From contig WPIO01000002.1 of the NCBI GenBank assembly GCA_009760855.2, positions 6,008,501 through 6,072,500 on the forward strand: DNA of 64,000 nucleotides, in the 5' to 3' direction. The notes beneath the pieces were generated by a model. It did not search any database. It was not told where the DNA came from and saw only the letters and a list, made by a program, of their open reading frames with translations. The position numbers and the translations under genes are program-made. This document shows positions 57,101 to 64,000 of the stretch, in pieces (the stretch's first letter is position 1; the number at the start of each line of letters is the position of its first letter). The DNA comes from Cristatella mucedo. Lineage: Eukaryota; Bryozoa; Phylactolaemata; Cristatellidae.

Positions 57101-60100
57101 TCTCAACCACATCCGGTCGCTTAATGTCTTTCGTCCCGTTTCACTGCGAGTGGTTTTGACCGCGACGGCGGCGTCATCGGACACGCGTCACGCTCACGCT
57201 GGGGCGGGTTGCTGAGGCGCCGCCGGACGCTGCGCAGGCAGCGCCGCTTTCATCTCCTTGACCTCCGTCCTTCGTTATCGCATTCTTGTTAAGTTCTTCA
57301 TTGGGAGCTCCTGCCGCCTGTGCGATGCGCCTGCGCTAAATCTCCCCCTGTTCACTTCTATCTCGCTTCCTCTCGCGAAAACCTCGCTCGTCTGTCGCTC
57401 TCCGTGTGCTGTTTTAGCTCCTGCTCGCTGTCGTAGGAGTGGTCCCGGTCGGTGACATATGGAAGATAGTTGCCAGCGAGCCGAACACTACTGTCAACTA
57501 CTGGTACTCCGTGGTTGACACGTCAACCGTCGTCAGCGGCACGATCACGCTGAATCAAGAGACTGACTTCGACGTCATCAACCCGAACAAATCGGTCGTC
57601 ATACGCATTCTGGTGAGGCTCCCTTTGACTTCGCCGCGTGGTCGATCCCGGCGATCGGAGCCGGGGCGACTTGGCCGCGAGTCCCGGGCATTCAGTCAGC
57701 GGTCCCAGGCCGGCCGCCTAACGACCGACGACCCAGCGAGCGCTCAGTGGGAAGTGACGACTTCTAAGTCGCCGCGCTCGAGCGAAACCTGCTGCTAACC
57801 AAACTCGCTCGCTCGCTCGCTCGTGCGCTTACAGGCGAACAAACCCGTACTGGTCACGCAAATTGTCAAGAGCACCACTGACTACACGATAGAAATGACG
57901 GACCCAGCGCTCATACTGATCCCGCCGCAGGAGCAGTGGGGCAGCAACTACCTATTCGTGACGCCGAAAAGTGGCCAGTGAGCGTGACAGGAGGAAGCCC
58001 GCCCGCCCGCCTGCCCGCCTGCCCGCCTGCCCGCCCGCCCGCCCGCCCGCCCGCCCGCCCGCCCGCCCGCCCGCCCGCCCGCCCGCGCACCAACGATCGC
58101 TAACCTCCTTGCCCGCTGAGCGAGAGCACGCTGTGGGCAGGGGTGATGGCGGGTGGAGCTCAGCTAGGCCACTCGGTGCCATCGCGAGTTCCTGACGCGC
58201 GGCGGCACAGGCAGAGCGCAATGCGATTTCCGCTCGTCCATTCGAAGGTCGAACGGCACCGCACAACTGCCCTATTACAACTACATATTTCTCGTCGTGG
58301 ACCAGAGTGCTAGAGCAGGCTTGGCGCTCGTCAATCCTGACGGCAGCACGACGCTGCTCGGCTCGGTCAGCAGCTGGAAGAGCGTGCCGCAGACGACCCA
58401 CCAGGCTCTCGTCTACCCCGTTCAGGATGGTCCGTACGCTAGCCGCTCGAACTCCGCCACCACGCGCCCTCGCTCCTGCTCCTCCTTCCGCTGCGACGCA
58501 GCGCGAGCGGCGGCTGCGCGCGAGCGAGCTTCGTCGAGCCGCGCGCGAAGCAGTCTTGGAATGCTCTTCGAACGCGCTCGGCAATCGGCAAGTAGAGTGC
58601 CCGCTGCCGCCTTTCTGCTACGCACAGGTCAGAATACAATAAAGCACATTAGCAACGCCTCTGCGACGTACATGGGCATCATGTTCGGAGTGCAGGACAG
58701 AGAGTCCTACGGTCAAGCCGTTGGCTTGCGACTCGCCAACGCCGTACGTGCTACGCGGCCTCCGAAAATACGCGTGGCGGCAAAAAGTGAGAGAAAGACA
58801 GAGAGGCAGTTAGAGTCACGTGGCGACAGAAGAACGTAAAAAGATAGGCAACAACGGAGACAGGGAGACGAAGAGACACCAAGAGGGACAGAAAGAGACC
58901 GAGAGACAGAGATCGAGAGAGAGATAGACGGAGATGGAGAGAGAGAGAGAAGCTGAGAGACTGAGATAGACAAACATAGGCACACAGAGAGGCTTAGAGA
59001 GACGAAGAGACTCAGAGAGACACAGAAAGCCAAATTGAGGCGGCGACAGATGGAAATAGACGGACATAGATAACGGAGTGAGACAGAGAATAATAAGATT
59101 GGCAGTGTGACCGAGATGGACCGATAGAGATAGAAGAAATAATTAACAGAGACAGAGAGACAATTAAAGATAGACCGAGGAACAGAGACAGAGAAAGATA
59201 CGGAGAGAGGCGTAAAGGGAGAGATACAGAGAGGGAAGAGAAAGGGAAGGGAGACATGGAGTGACAGTTAGATGCACAGAGACAGACGTAGATAGAGACA
59301 GAGACAGAAAGACATAGACAGAGATAGAACGAGGTAGATGGAGGGCGGGGGACATGTGTGTGCATAGAGACAGTGATGAACAAAGAAAGACAGAGACGGA
59401 GATAGAAGAGAGAGACTGGGAAAGGAGATACAGTTCAAGAGATAGAGGTACAGGGAGACGGAGAGCTAGAGAGACAGAGATAGACGGAGATTAACGGAGA
59501 GAGATGGAGAGAGACACAGACGGAAAGAGACCAAGACGGAGAACGACAGAGAGATGGCCTGAGTACACCTGGTGGTGCCTAGGTTCAGCCGCGTGTTCCG
59601 CAGCGTGACACCGCAGCCGGAGATGCATGGCCGGCTGGGAGCGTCGCTTCCGAGTGCAAAAAGCACGCGACGCATTCTAACGCGGAAAGATTCATTTTAG
59701 TGCGTGAAAAACGTACAAGCCATGATCCCGGGAGATCTGATTGACAACGACTGTGACGGCAAAGTGGACGAAGAGCTCGTTGACATGCTGGGTACGCAGC
59801 CACGCTCATCCGCGTCGGCTGTATACGGCTCGGCGCTCGCTTTGAACTGAGCCATAATCGCGTCTTTCCGGCTATTGAAAGCAGCGCAGCGCCGCGCTGG
59901 AAACGCACGCCGAGTTTCGCGCGAGCATCTCTTTTGATCCAGCCCCCCCCCGCGCTGAGGTCTGCCCCCCCCCCGGCAGTACACGCGCTACCGTCCTATT
60001 TCTAGATAACGACGGCGACGGTCTGATTGACGAAGACGGGTATGCGCTGCCGCCATTGACCGTCACTTACGTCATCGCCTACGAGCAGAATGACGTCGAG

Positions 60101-62683
60101 TACCCACGTTACTATCCCCTGGAGCTGTACATCGGCAACGACAACGCGGCCGACTTATACTGCAATGTCAAGTCGAACGCACCCGTGGAACCCCGGTACG
60201 ACGTCACAGCCAAACTGTCCACGACGGACGTCGAGGTGAGGTGACATTCTTTCTTCTGTCTTACGAGACTCGCCGATGACGACTCCACCGCCGCTAAGCA
60301 GAGTTCGCGTGGCTAATCGCACTCTTGCGCTCAGCTCGCCGCCCCACTCCACCTAAACCGCTACTTGTGCGGATAGCAGCGCGCCATCACATTCGTCTGC
60401 TTCCGCGCGCGCCGCGATGCTCGCACGACGTCGCTGCCAGTACCGCTCTCCTCTTCGCGCTCAAGCAGCCTATTAAAGATATGTGCTTTGCATCTCAGAT
60501 TTGTCAGCCGCGCTTTAAGCCGGTGTCTTTCTAGCAGGCTTCCAGAATCCATAGCAACCATTCGATACGCGTCGAGAGCAGACGCAGAACAGCATCGAAA
60601 AGTGACCACTGCCAGATAGGCTCCTGCGACTGCTACGCTGGGCGCACGCTGACTGCAGCCGACGCGCGTCTCTCTCGACGCTCCGCCCCCGCCGGCCAGC
60701 TGATTTTCTGCGGCAAAAAATACTTTTCCCAGTTACAGATAGATCAAATTCCCCTGCCGGAGGCTTCCATGGGCTCTGTGGGCGACGCGCTGTCTCGTTA
60801 CGGCGGCGGTTAAGGTGTCGTCACGGCGGCGGGTACGAGCCAAACACGGCCAAACCTCACTCTGCCACTCGAAAGATCTTGCGGTAGTTGTTGTCCGTGG
60901 CGACGCCGTGAAAAAGCGCAGTCGTGCGAGAAGAGTCGGCAGCAGCGATTAATCCATCAATAGCTATTAGCGCAGACTGAGGTCGTGGGCTCGAACCCTG
61001 AGGCATATGTGAAGCGCGAGATTAAAGATTAAGTTCTCTTGGGGCGCAATATAAGTGAATTATAATATTATTATTATATCGCGGCACTGACTACGACTGA
61101 CAACCTCGTCGGTGTTTCTTCGCATCGCGTTTGTACTGCGCTCGCTGTACTGACGCTTGCAATTGCGGCATCCGACTCTCGCTGGCCACCGCTAACGTCC
61201 ACTTAATACGTTGTCGTTTTTTCGTACAGCCGCCAGTCCGCTATGGGCATAGTGCTCCTAGCAGGCTAAACACGGTCGCCAGCGTATATTTATGTTTACG
61301 GTAAATAAACACGTTTTTAGCTATCTTTTTCATTTAGAGTTTTTGTCTAATACCTAAATACTAAACCCTAAGCCCGTAGACCTAAACACTAAACCGGAAA
61401 CCCCATTTATTAGCTGAGCTAAATTGTGGTCGTTTGTTCATGCAGCCGTGTAAATCTGCTCTGGGCACACTGCTCAAAGCAGGTTGCTCAACGTGGACCC
61501 TGGTGACCATGCTCAGCAGCCCTGTTTCCATAGCAGCTTTATGCACCTGTATGAACAAACGACGCCGTATTAACGGTGCCGCCACCGCCACCGCCACCGC
61601 CGCCCCCGCCGAGCAACACATCGGCTTCGGCCGCGCCTCGCGGCGTTTTGCAGTTTTTCTACCGACGTCGGAGCAACCGAGGGAACGGCGTCGGCTGACG
61701 CAAAAGCGGCGCTCATTGCGACGCCTCATTGGCTCGGCGCCCATTGCGACGCCTCATCGGCTCGGCGCTCGTTGCGACGCCTCATCGGCTCGGCGCTTGC
61801 GCGTTGCAGACGTTCGCCTTCTCGCCGGCGCTGAGGCTCTTCGGCACCCGAAAGTCGAGCGCGACGTTCACGGTGCGCTGCAGTGCCAAGGCGACCGTGT
61901 TCGGCATCAACAAGGAGACATGGTCGAACGACGGCTTCGTCGCGCTGCCGGCGACGGCGCTCGGCCGTTCGTACTACACGGTCAGCTACGGCCCGCAGGA
62001 GCTCGAATCGCAGTTCGCAGTCGTGGCCGCCGAGGGCGGCGTGACGAGCGTGGCCATCAAGCTGGCCTCGAGCGTCGCCTACTCCTCGGTCCTTTACGGC
62101 GCCGGCGACACGCTCACCGCGTCCCTGAATGCATACGAAGCGATTCAGGTGTGCGGTGGCTCCCCCACCTCGGTCTGCAGCGCACTCGCCGCCGCCCAGC
62201 CAGCAGCGCGGCGTCGCCGACGAGCAAGGGGAGGGACGCAAAGCGGCGATGCGAACGCTTCTTTCTGACGTCGACGGCAGCTAGGCGCCTGCCATTCGTC
62301 GTTCTTCTCTACCCTGCCGCCGCCCTTTCCCAGATTCAGAGCCCGGGCGATCTGACCGGAAGCTATGTAACGGCGGACAAGAGGGTGGCCGTGTTCAGCG
62401 GCAATGTGCGCACGCACGTCGTCCTGTCGCAGTCGCGCGACCACCTCGTGTCGCAGCTGCAGCCGACGGACTCGTGGGGCACCGACTTCAATCTGGTGCC
62501 CAACCCGGGACGGACGGTCGGCGACGTCTACCGCGTGATGTCTGCAGCCGACGCCAACAGCTTCGCACTGTGCTGCAACGGGACGACCGGAGTGGCGGCG
62601 CCGAGCACGTTCGTGTTGCAGGCCGGCCATTGGCAGGAGCTGCAGCTCTCGTCGAACTCCTTCTGTCGTCTCACGGCCACGAA
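44307..62683 (+). CDS. Secreted multidomain protein with three IgGFc-binding modules and DNDCDG repeats (18 exons, 3' incomplete)
   Basis: Eighteen exons, all with GT-AG borders and matching phases, give about 1,335 codons. Order: signal peptide (1-21); IgGFc-binding N-terminal-type module 1 (about 22-499); acidic metal-binding-like repeats (500-540); module 2 (541-999); second acidic repeat pair (1000-1042); module 3 (1043 onward, unfinished). The family hallmarks KG..V....I.V.G.N....D.F, the VFSGNV...RDH(L/I)V.Q block, and [13 protein letters not shown] recur. This domain is known from FCGBP and many invertebrate secreted proteins. Several sequons (NVT, NST, NRS, NKT, NTT, NGT, NAS) suggest glycosylation. 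A role in mucus, adhesion or immunity is inference. The last donor (AA followed by GTGAGT) shows the gene continues past the window. Confidence 0.9.
44562..44884. repeat. Compound TA / TG / CTTTAT / CT microsatellite in intron 1
   Basis: A TA run with TG islands (44,567-44,697), then three CTTTAT-like units (44,698-44,716), then long CT runs (44,717-44,884) with GCT and TTT interruptions. Open frames of up to 303 codons through it are artefacts. Confidence 0.95.
45331..45390. repeat. Six perfect copies of GCGCGATCTC
   Basis: A 10-bp tandem repeat without any mismatch in intron 1, preceded by TTTTC and followed by a degenerate GCTCGCACGG. Each unit carries three CpG or CG-type steps and a GATC site. 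Confidence 0.97.
45391..48576. other. Intron 1, GC-rich middle part, no gene recognised
   Basis: GC-rich blocks (45.5-46.0, 46.65-47.4 and 47.75-48.45 kb) alternate with an AT-richer stretch (46.05-46.6 kb). Long overlapping frames on both strands are typical of GC-rich DNA and show no family resemblance. A C12 run lies near 47,910-47,921. Confidence 0.45.
48577..48660. repeat. CT microsatellite with CACT interruptions (intron 1)
   Basis: (CT)n with periodic CA changes. It resembles a degenerate CTCTCACT unit. Confidence 0.95.
49382..49630. repeat. 26-bp minisatellite, nine full copies plus a partial one (intron 1)
   Basis: Unit GCAGATGGAGCCAATGGCAC plus AGACCT starts at 49,382, 49,408, 49,434, 49,460, 49,486, 49,512, 49,538, 49,564 and 49,590, with a truncated copy at 49,616. 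Units differ mainly at one A/G position (CAATGG or CAGTGG). Because 26 is not a multiple of 3, three units make one 26-residue period, and several frames on both strands stay open. Confidence 0.97.
50640..50870. repeat. Degenerate CGCT/GACGCG repeat at the end of intron 1
   Basis: Imperfect array of GCTC and GACGCGTTC-like units just before the exon 2 acceptor. A smaller (GCTC)n stands before exon 12 (57,807-57,822). Confidence 0.7.
50987..51233 (+). CDS. Exon 2: start of IgGFc module 1
   Basis: Acceptor CTCGCTGCAG, donor GTGAGG; 247 nt, phase 1 in, 2 out. It encodes the N-terminal beta-rich part with the family opening G(T)GFVLMFMQN, the paired strands VELFFTN...VTVTLPG, and sequon NVT. Exon 7, which opens module 2, is also exactly 247 nt with the same phases. 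Confidence 0.9.
51418..52034 (+). CDS. Exon 3: core of IgGFc module 1
   Basis: 617 nt, phase 2 in, 1 out. It carries ANKGVTVSS...[16 protein letters not shown], the [16 protein letters not shown] segment and [11 protein letters not shown]...SRDHLVEQ, ending with a sequon NST. It covers in one exon what module 2 divides among exons 8, 9 and 10. Confidence 0.92.
52201..52460 (+). CDS. Exon 4: IgGFc module 1, second half
   Basis: 260 nt, phase 1 in, 0 out. The G of exon 3 plus GT makes Gly before [13 protein letters not shown]. It contains the VIVRSQEG...[10 protein letters not shown] segment corresponding to [10 protein letters not shown]...DPALILIPP of module 2, and a sequon NRS. The acceptor GAGGGCAAG has a poor pyrimidine tract. 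Confidence 0.85.
53036..53344 (+). CDS. Exon 5: end of IgGFc module 1
   Basis: 309 nt, phase 0 to 0, donor GTGAGT. A branch-point-like TTCTAAC at 52,990 supports the acceptor at 53,035. An alternative in-phase acceptor at 53,104 would shorten it by 69 nt, but the segment [10 protein letters not shown] matches [10 protein letters not shown] of module 2, favouring the longer form. It ends [17 protein letters not shown], the counterpart of [16 protein letters not shown]. Confidence 0.75.
53930..54010 (-). mobile_element. LINE family A tail in intron 5
   Basis: A minus-strand remnant of about 80 bases with GATAAAGCGCCCTTTGAGAAC and CGGCGCTTTACAATTACTGC. The (ATT)n tail is decayed. A (GA) run follows at 54,100-54,131. 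Confidence 0.75.
54298..54421 (+). CDS. Exon 6: first DNDCDG repeat pair
   Basis: 124 nt, phase 0 in, 1 out. Begins with Cys and encodes [20 protein letters not shown] followed by [12 protein letters not shown]. The D-N-D-x-D-G-x-x-D-E spacing resembles the MopE-type putative metal-binding motif and calcium loops. The second loop has H-D-L where a consensus loop has G-D-G, so metal binding there is doubtful. Both loops are in one exon here but in two exons at 59.7-60.2 kb. Confidence 0.9.
54582..54828 (+). CDS. Exon 7: start of IgGFc module 2
   Basis: 247 nt, phase 1 in, 2 out, donor GTAAGC. It encodes [12 protein letters not shown], strands LELYATSV...VTVTVTS, and sequons NVT and NKT. Same length and phases as exon 2. 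The acceptor (GCTGTAG) lacks a strong pyrimidine tract, so its exact position is slightly uncertain. Confidence 0.85.
55315..55439 (+). CDS. Exon 8: IgGFc module 2, core strand region
   Basis: 125 nt, phase 2 in, 1 out. It encodes [20 protein letters not shown] and [19 protein letters not shown], the most conserved part of the family. Confidence 0.93.
55688..55708. repeat. C homopolymer, about 20 bases (intron 8)
   Basis: Uninterrupted poly-C/poly-G. Shorter C runs occur in intron 15 (59,942-59,950 and 59,966-59,974). Confidence 0.95.
56395..56552 (+). CDS. Exon 9: IgGFc module 2
   Basis: 158 nt, phase 1 in, 0 out, donor GTAAGC. It encodes [20 protein letters not shown] and the following strand [20 protein letters not shown], equivalent to the [17 protein letters not shown] region of module 1. 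Confidence 0.92.
56678..56906 (+). CDS. Exon 10: IgGFc module 2, SGNV block
   Basis: 229 nt, phase 0 in, 1 out, donor GTGAGA. It encodes [32 protein letters not shown] and [15 protein letters not shown], the central signature of the domain. Confidence 0.93.
57437..57612 (+). CDS. Exon 11: IgGFc module 2
   Basis: 176 nt, phase 1 in, 0 out. Encodes [20 protein letters not shown] and a [20 protein letters not shown] strand pair. Sequon NTT. Confidence 0.9.
57835..57977 (+). CDS. Exon 12: IgGFc module 2
   Basis: 143 nt, phase 0 in, 2 out, acceptor GTGCGCTTACAG, donor GTGAGC. Encodes [20 protein letters not shown] and [20 protein letters not shown], matching the KPVLV.Q....DP....PP..QW...Y.F signature of the family almost perfectly. 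Confidence 0.93.
57995..58086. repeat. GCCC/GCCT tetranucleotide repeat (intron 12)
   Basis: About 22 units of GCCC with a few GCCT at the left end. It lies only 18 bases after the exon 12 donor and fills a third of the intron. Confidence 0.95.
58248..58429 (+). CDS. Exon 13: IgGFc module 2 tail
   Basis: 182 nt, phase 2 in, 1 out. Encodes [20 protein letters not shown], a [15 protein letters not shown] strand and the [11 protein letters not shown] segment. The donor GTCCGT is non-consensus after GT, but it is the only one that yields the conserved DGQNTIKH junction with exon 14. Confidence 0.85.
58628..58743 (+). CDS. Exon 14: end of IgGFc module 2
   Basis: 116 nt, phase 1 in, 0 out, donor GTACGT. 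Encodes [20 protein letters not shown] and [19 protein letters not shown], the C-terminal signature of the domain. Sequon NAS. Confidence 0.92.
58785..59565. repeat. Purine-rich GAGACAGA tract in intron 14, about 780 bp
   Basis: Imperfect GAGA/GACA/GATA units, mostly purine on the coding strand, occupying four-fifths of the intron between exons 14 and 15. Same composition as the repeat at 7.1-7.6 kb but more diverged. Confidence 0.9.
59701..59791 (+). CDS. Exon 15: second DNDCDG repeat, first loop
   Basis: 91 nt, phase 0 in, 1 out. The acceptor ATTCATTTTAG is good. Encodes Cys-Val-Lys, then [20 protein letters not shown]. Like exon 6 it begins with Cys in phase 0. Confidence 0.92.
60006..60235 (+). 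CDS. Exon 16: second acidic loop and start of IgGFc module 3
   Basis: 230 nt, phase 1 in, 0 out, acceptor CCTATTTCTAG. Encodes [12 protein letters not shown], a complete consensus loop, then [20 protein letters not shown] and further strands, the opening of module 3. The exit phase (0) differs from exons 2 and 7 (phase 2), so the next intron lies at a different place in module 3. Confidence 0.92.
60975..61078 (+). mobile_element. SINE family 1, 3' half, in intron 16
   Basis: Contains a good B-box match (GGGCTCGAACCC), GAGGCATATGTGAAGCG, the LINE-like tail with GGGGCGCAATATAAGTG and an (ATT)n end at 61,067-61,075. The A-box half is missing. Confidence 0.65.
61715..61798. repeat. 28-bp tandem repeat, three copies, just before exon 17
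   Basis: Units ATTGCGACGCCTCATTGGCT plus CGGCGCCC start at 61,715, 61,743 and 61,771. The array ends 11 bases before the exon 17 acceptor, so branch point and pyrimidine tract must lie in repeat sequence. Confidence 0.9.
61810..62148 (+). CDS. Exon 17: IgGFc module 3 core
   Basis: 339 nt, phase 0 to 0, acceptor GCGCGTTGCAG, donor GTGTGC. Encodes [59 protein letters not shown] and [16 protein letters not shown]. Confidence 0.93.
62334..62683 (+). CDS. Exon 18: IgGFc module 3, SGNV block; gene continues
   Basis: 350 nt, phase 0 in, 2 out. Encodes [40 protein letters not shown] and [12 protein letters not shown]. It joins in one exon the parts split between exons 10 and 11. A start 6 nt later (after ATTCAG) is also possible. 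The end AA followed by GTGAGT is a consensus donor, and the TGA read through it is intronic. A KPVLV.Q-type continuation is expected in the next exon, which is not found before 64,000. Confidence 0.9.
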
Positions 62684-62939
62684 GTGAGTCCTGCGCACTG
62701 AGCGCTGCGGCGGTCGAAGAAGGTGAGCAAAGACTGCGCACTATCGTGAGAAGGAGCGAGAAGGACCCGCCTCGAGAGCGAGCGCGAGACAGAAAGAGAG
62801 AGGGAGAGAGAGAGTTATAGAGCAACTATGCAATCGCTCACCTCGTGAATGCTTTCTGGGGAGACATTCCTCAGCGTAAGCAGGATTAAGTCAAGGAAGG
62901 GAAGACCTCGACGCTTCCATAGCTAGTCAATCTATGTAA

Positions 62940-63025
62940 TGATAATAATAACAATACACTTGATAAAGCGCCCTCAGAGAACTAAATCTCTTTCTAGGCG
63001 CTTTACACTTGCGGCAAAGGAAAGA
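62940..63025 (-). mobile_element. LINE family A tail in the last visible intron
   Basis: A short minus-strand tail with an AATAATAA run, GATAAAGCGCCCTCAGAGAAC and AGGCGCTTTACACTTGCGGC. Well preserved. Confidence 0.85.
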
Positions 63026-63284
63026 GATAAAAAACGTTTTCGGGTCAATCTGAGTCAATCAACACGCTCCTTCCGGTCGATTTAAGGGAGCACAAGTTGG
63101 GGTTTTCACATCGCTACGTCTGTTGAAAGGATGCAAATATAAAACCCCATTAACCGTTTACAGCTAGTACTGAATATGCCAGCTGAGCTGGTTTCTCATA
63201 CGAGGAAATTTTGTTGAAATTGCCTTCTGCACTGAAGAGCTTGCAATGGTGCCCAGTGTGAGCTACTTAGGTTTTGCCCGAGGG

Positions 63285-63640
63285 GAAAATAAAGACCGTT
63301 GGCGACAGAAGCTTTAGCCCTGTAGGTCCTAGACTGTAAAAATCGCTTCCACGACTCTTACGCAACGATAACTAATCTCCTGCTACCGACTATGGCTCAT
63401 TGTTTCCAGCGGTCCTGAGGTGCTACTTCCATGCTACTTACTACCTCAACTGCTCGTCTAACACAGCTATGCTTCCCAGTTTCTCTTAGTTGCGTATGAT
63501 GAAGTCTATTGGCTACCGAATGCGTAGCGAAAGCCGCTTAGGCTATGAGTGCGATATAAAAAAAATCCAGCATAACACCGCATAGTCTTTGTGGCTTTTT
63601 GCGGAGTTATAGGCTGAGATACATTACATTACAAAATGCT
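63285..63640 (+). mobile_element. LINE family B copy, 3' part
   Basis: Plus-strand copy from the VGDRSFSPVGPRL equivalent through GCTACTTCCATGCTACTTAC and CGCTTAGGCTATGAGTGCG to GAGATACATTACATTAC at 63,617-63,633. It matches the minus-strand copy at 19.15-19.5 kb and confirms the family B 3' terminus. Confidence 0.8.
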
Positions 63641-63745
63641 CAACTTTAACAACCGAGGCTGCAGGCTCCAGTCCTGAGGCATGTGTAAAGCACCTGGCTA
63701 GAGATGAAGTTTTCTGAGGGCGTTCTGAAAATGAATAATATCAAT
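63641..63745 (+). mobile_element. SINE family 1 copy, 3' half
   Basis: B-box-like CAGGCTCCAGTCC, then GAGGCATGTGTAAAGCACCTG and the tail GAGATGAAGTTTTCTGAGGG. It begins right after the family B tail. Confidence 0.55.
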
Positions 63746-63894
63746 GAATTCCGGGGGATATCGTACTCTTTTTTAATTTGAAGGCCAGCTACTACATGCC
63801 TCCTCTTTACATTGTTAATCTGCTGCACCACTTTCTCTACTCCATGCAATCTCGGGTCCTCTGCGGACAATGCATTAGCCATTCTTCTTTCACT

Positions 63895-64000
63895 TTATAG
63901 GGCCATTGGCGACAGAGGTTTTTCCTACGAGTTCTGGACTGTCGATCTCACTTCGGTTAATTCTAGAATTAAACATTTCGTAGGCCTAGACGTACGCTCT
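63895..64000 (+). mobile_element. LINE family B fragment at the window edge
   Basis: GGCCATTGGCGACAGAGG and the following codons resemble the GDRSFS segment of family B. It continues beyond the window or decays. Confidence 0.45.

Noticed and set aside
61340-61400. CCTAAA/CCCTAA-like stretch resembling telomere repeats
   Set aside because: Only a few degenerate units in varying order, not an interstitial telomeric array.
62684-62687. Apparent stop codon ending the last reading frame (gene end)
   Set aside because: The TGA overlaps a consensus GTGAGT donor, and module 3 is incomplete at this point, so it is read as a splice site.

Overview
This window is nuclear DNA from an invertebrate animal. 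The evidence is a spliced gene with short GT-AG introns, CR1/L2-type LINE retrotransposons, tRNA-derived SINEs and dense microsatellites. The species cannot be fixed from the sequence. A marine invertebrate is an inference from the gene family and repeat types.

The window has two parts. Positions 1 to about 43,500 are AT-rich and essentially gene-free. They hold many LINE copies of at least two families, here called A and B, most of them 5'-truncated and decayed. They also hold two tRNA-derived SINE families, possible hAT transposon ends, and long CA, GT, GAGACA and CT microsatellites. Several insertions are nested. At 18.5-20.1 kb a family A copy was hit by a second A copy and then by a B copy, both with visible target-site duplications. 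At 24.2-25.6 kb a SINE sits inside a LINE reverse transcriptase. At 37.5-40.5 kb two A copies lie head to head as a 1.4-kb inverted repeat. The best-preserved reverse transcriptase reading frame is at 10,919-12,223, minus strand.

From about 43,550 the DNA becomes GC- and CpG-rich. It carries one large gene on the plus strand from 44,307 to beyond the right edge. I could read 18 exons whose splice phases all agree, giving about 1,335 codons. The product starts with a signal peptide. It then has three tandem IgGFc-binding-protein N-terminal modules (Pfam IgGFc_binding type), separated by short acidic DNDCDG...DEE repeats like putative metal-binding or calcium-loop motifs. Many N-glycosylation sequons fit a secreted or cell-surface protein. 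The third module is unfinished at 62,683, so the gene continues outside the window. Exons 6-14 form a phase 0-0 cassette consistent with growth by tandem duplication. The introns contain minisatellites, purine-rich tracts and LINE or SINE tails.

No rRNA gene, CRISPR array or functional tRNA gene was seen. Repeat boundaries are given by eye and may be off by some tens of bases. Exon boundaries of the gene were checked base by base for phase.
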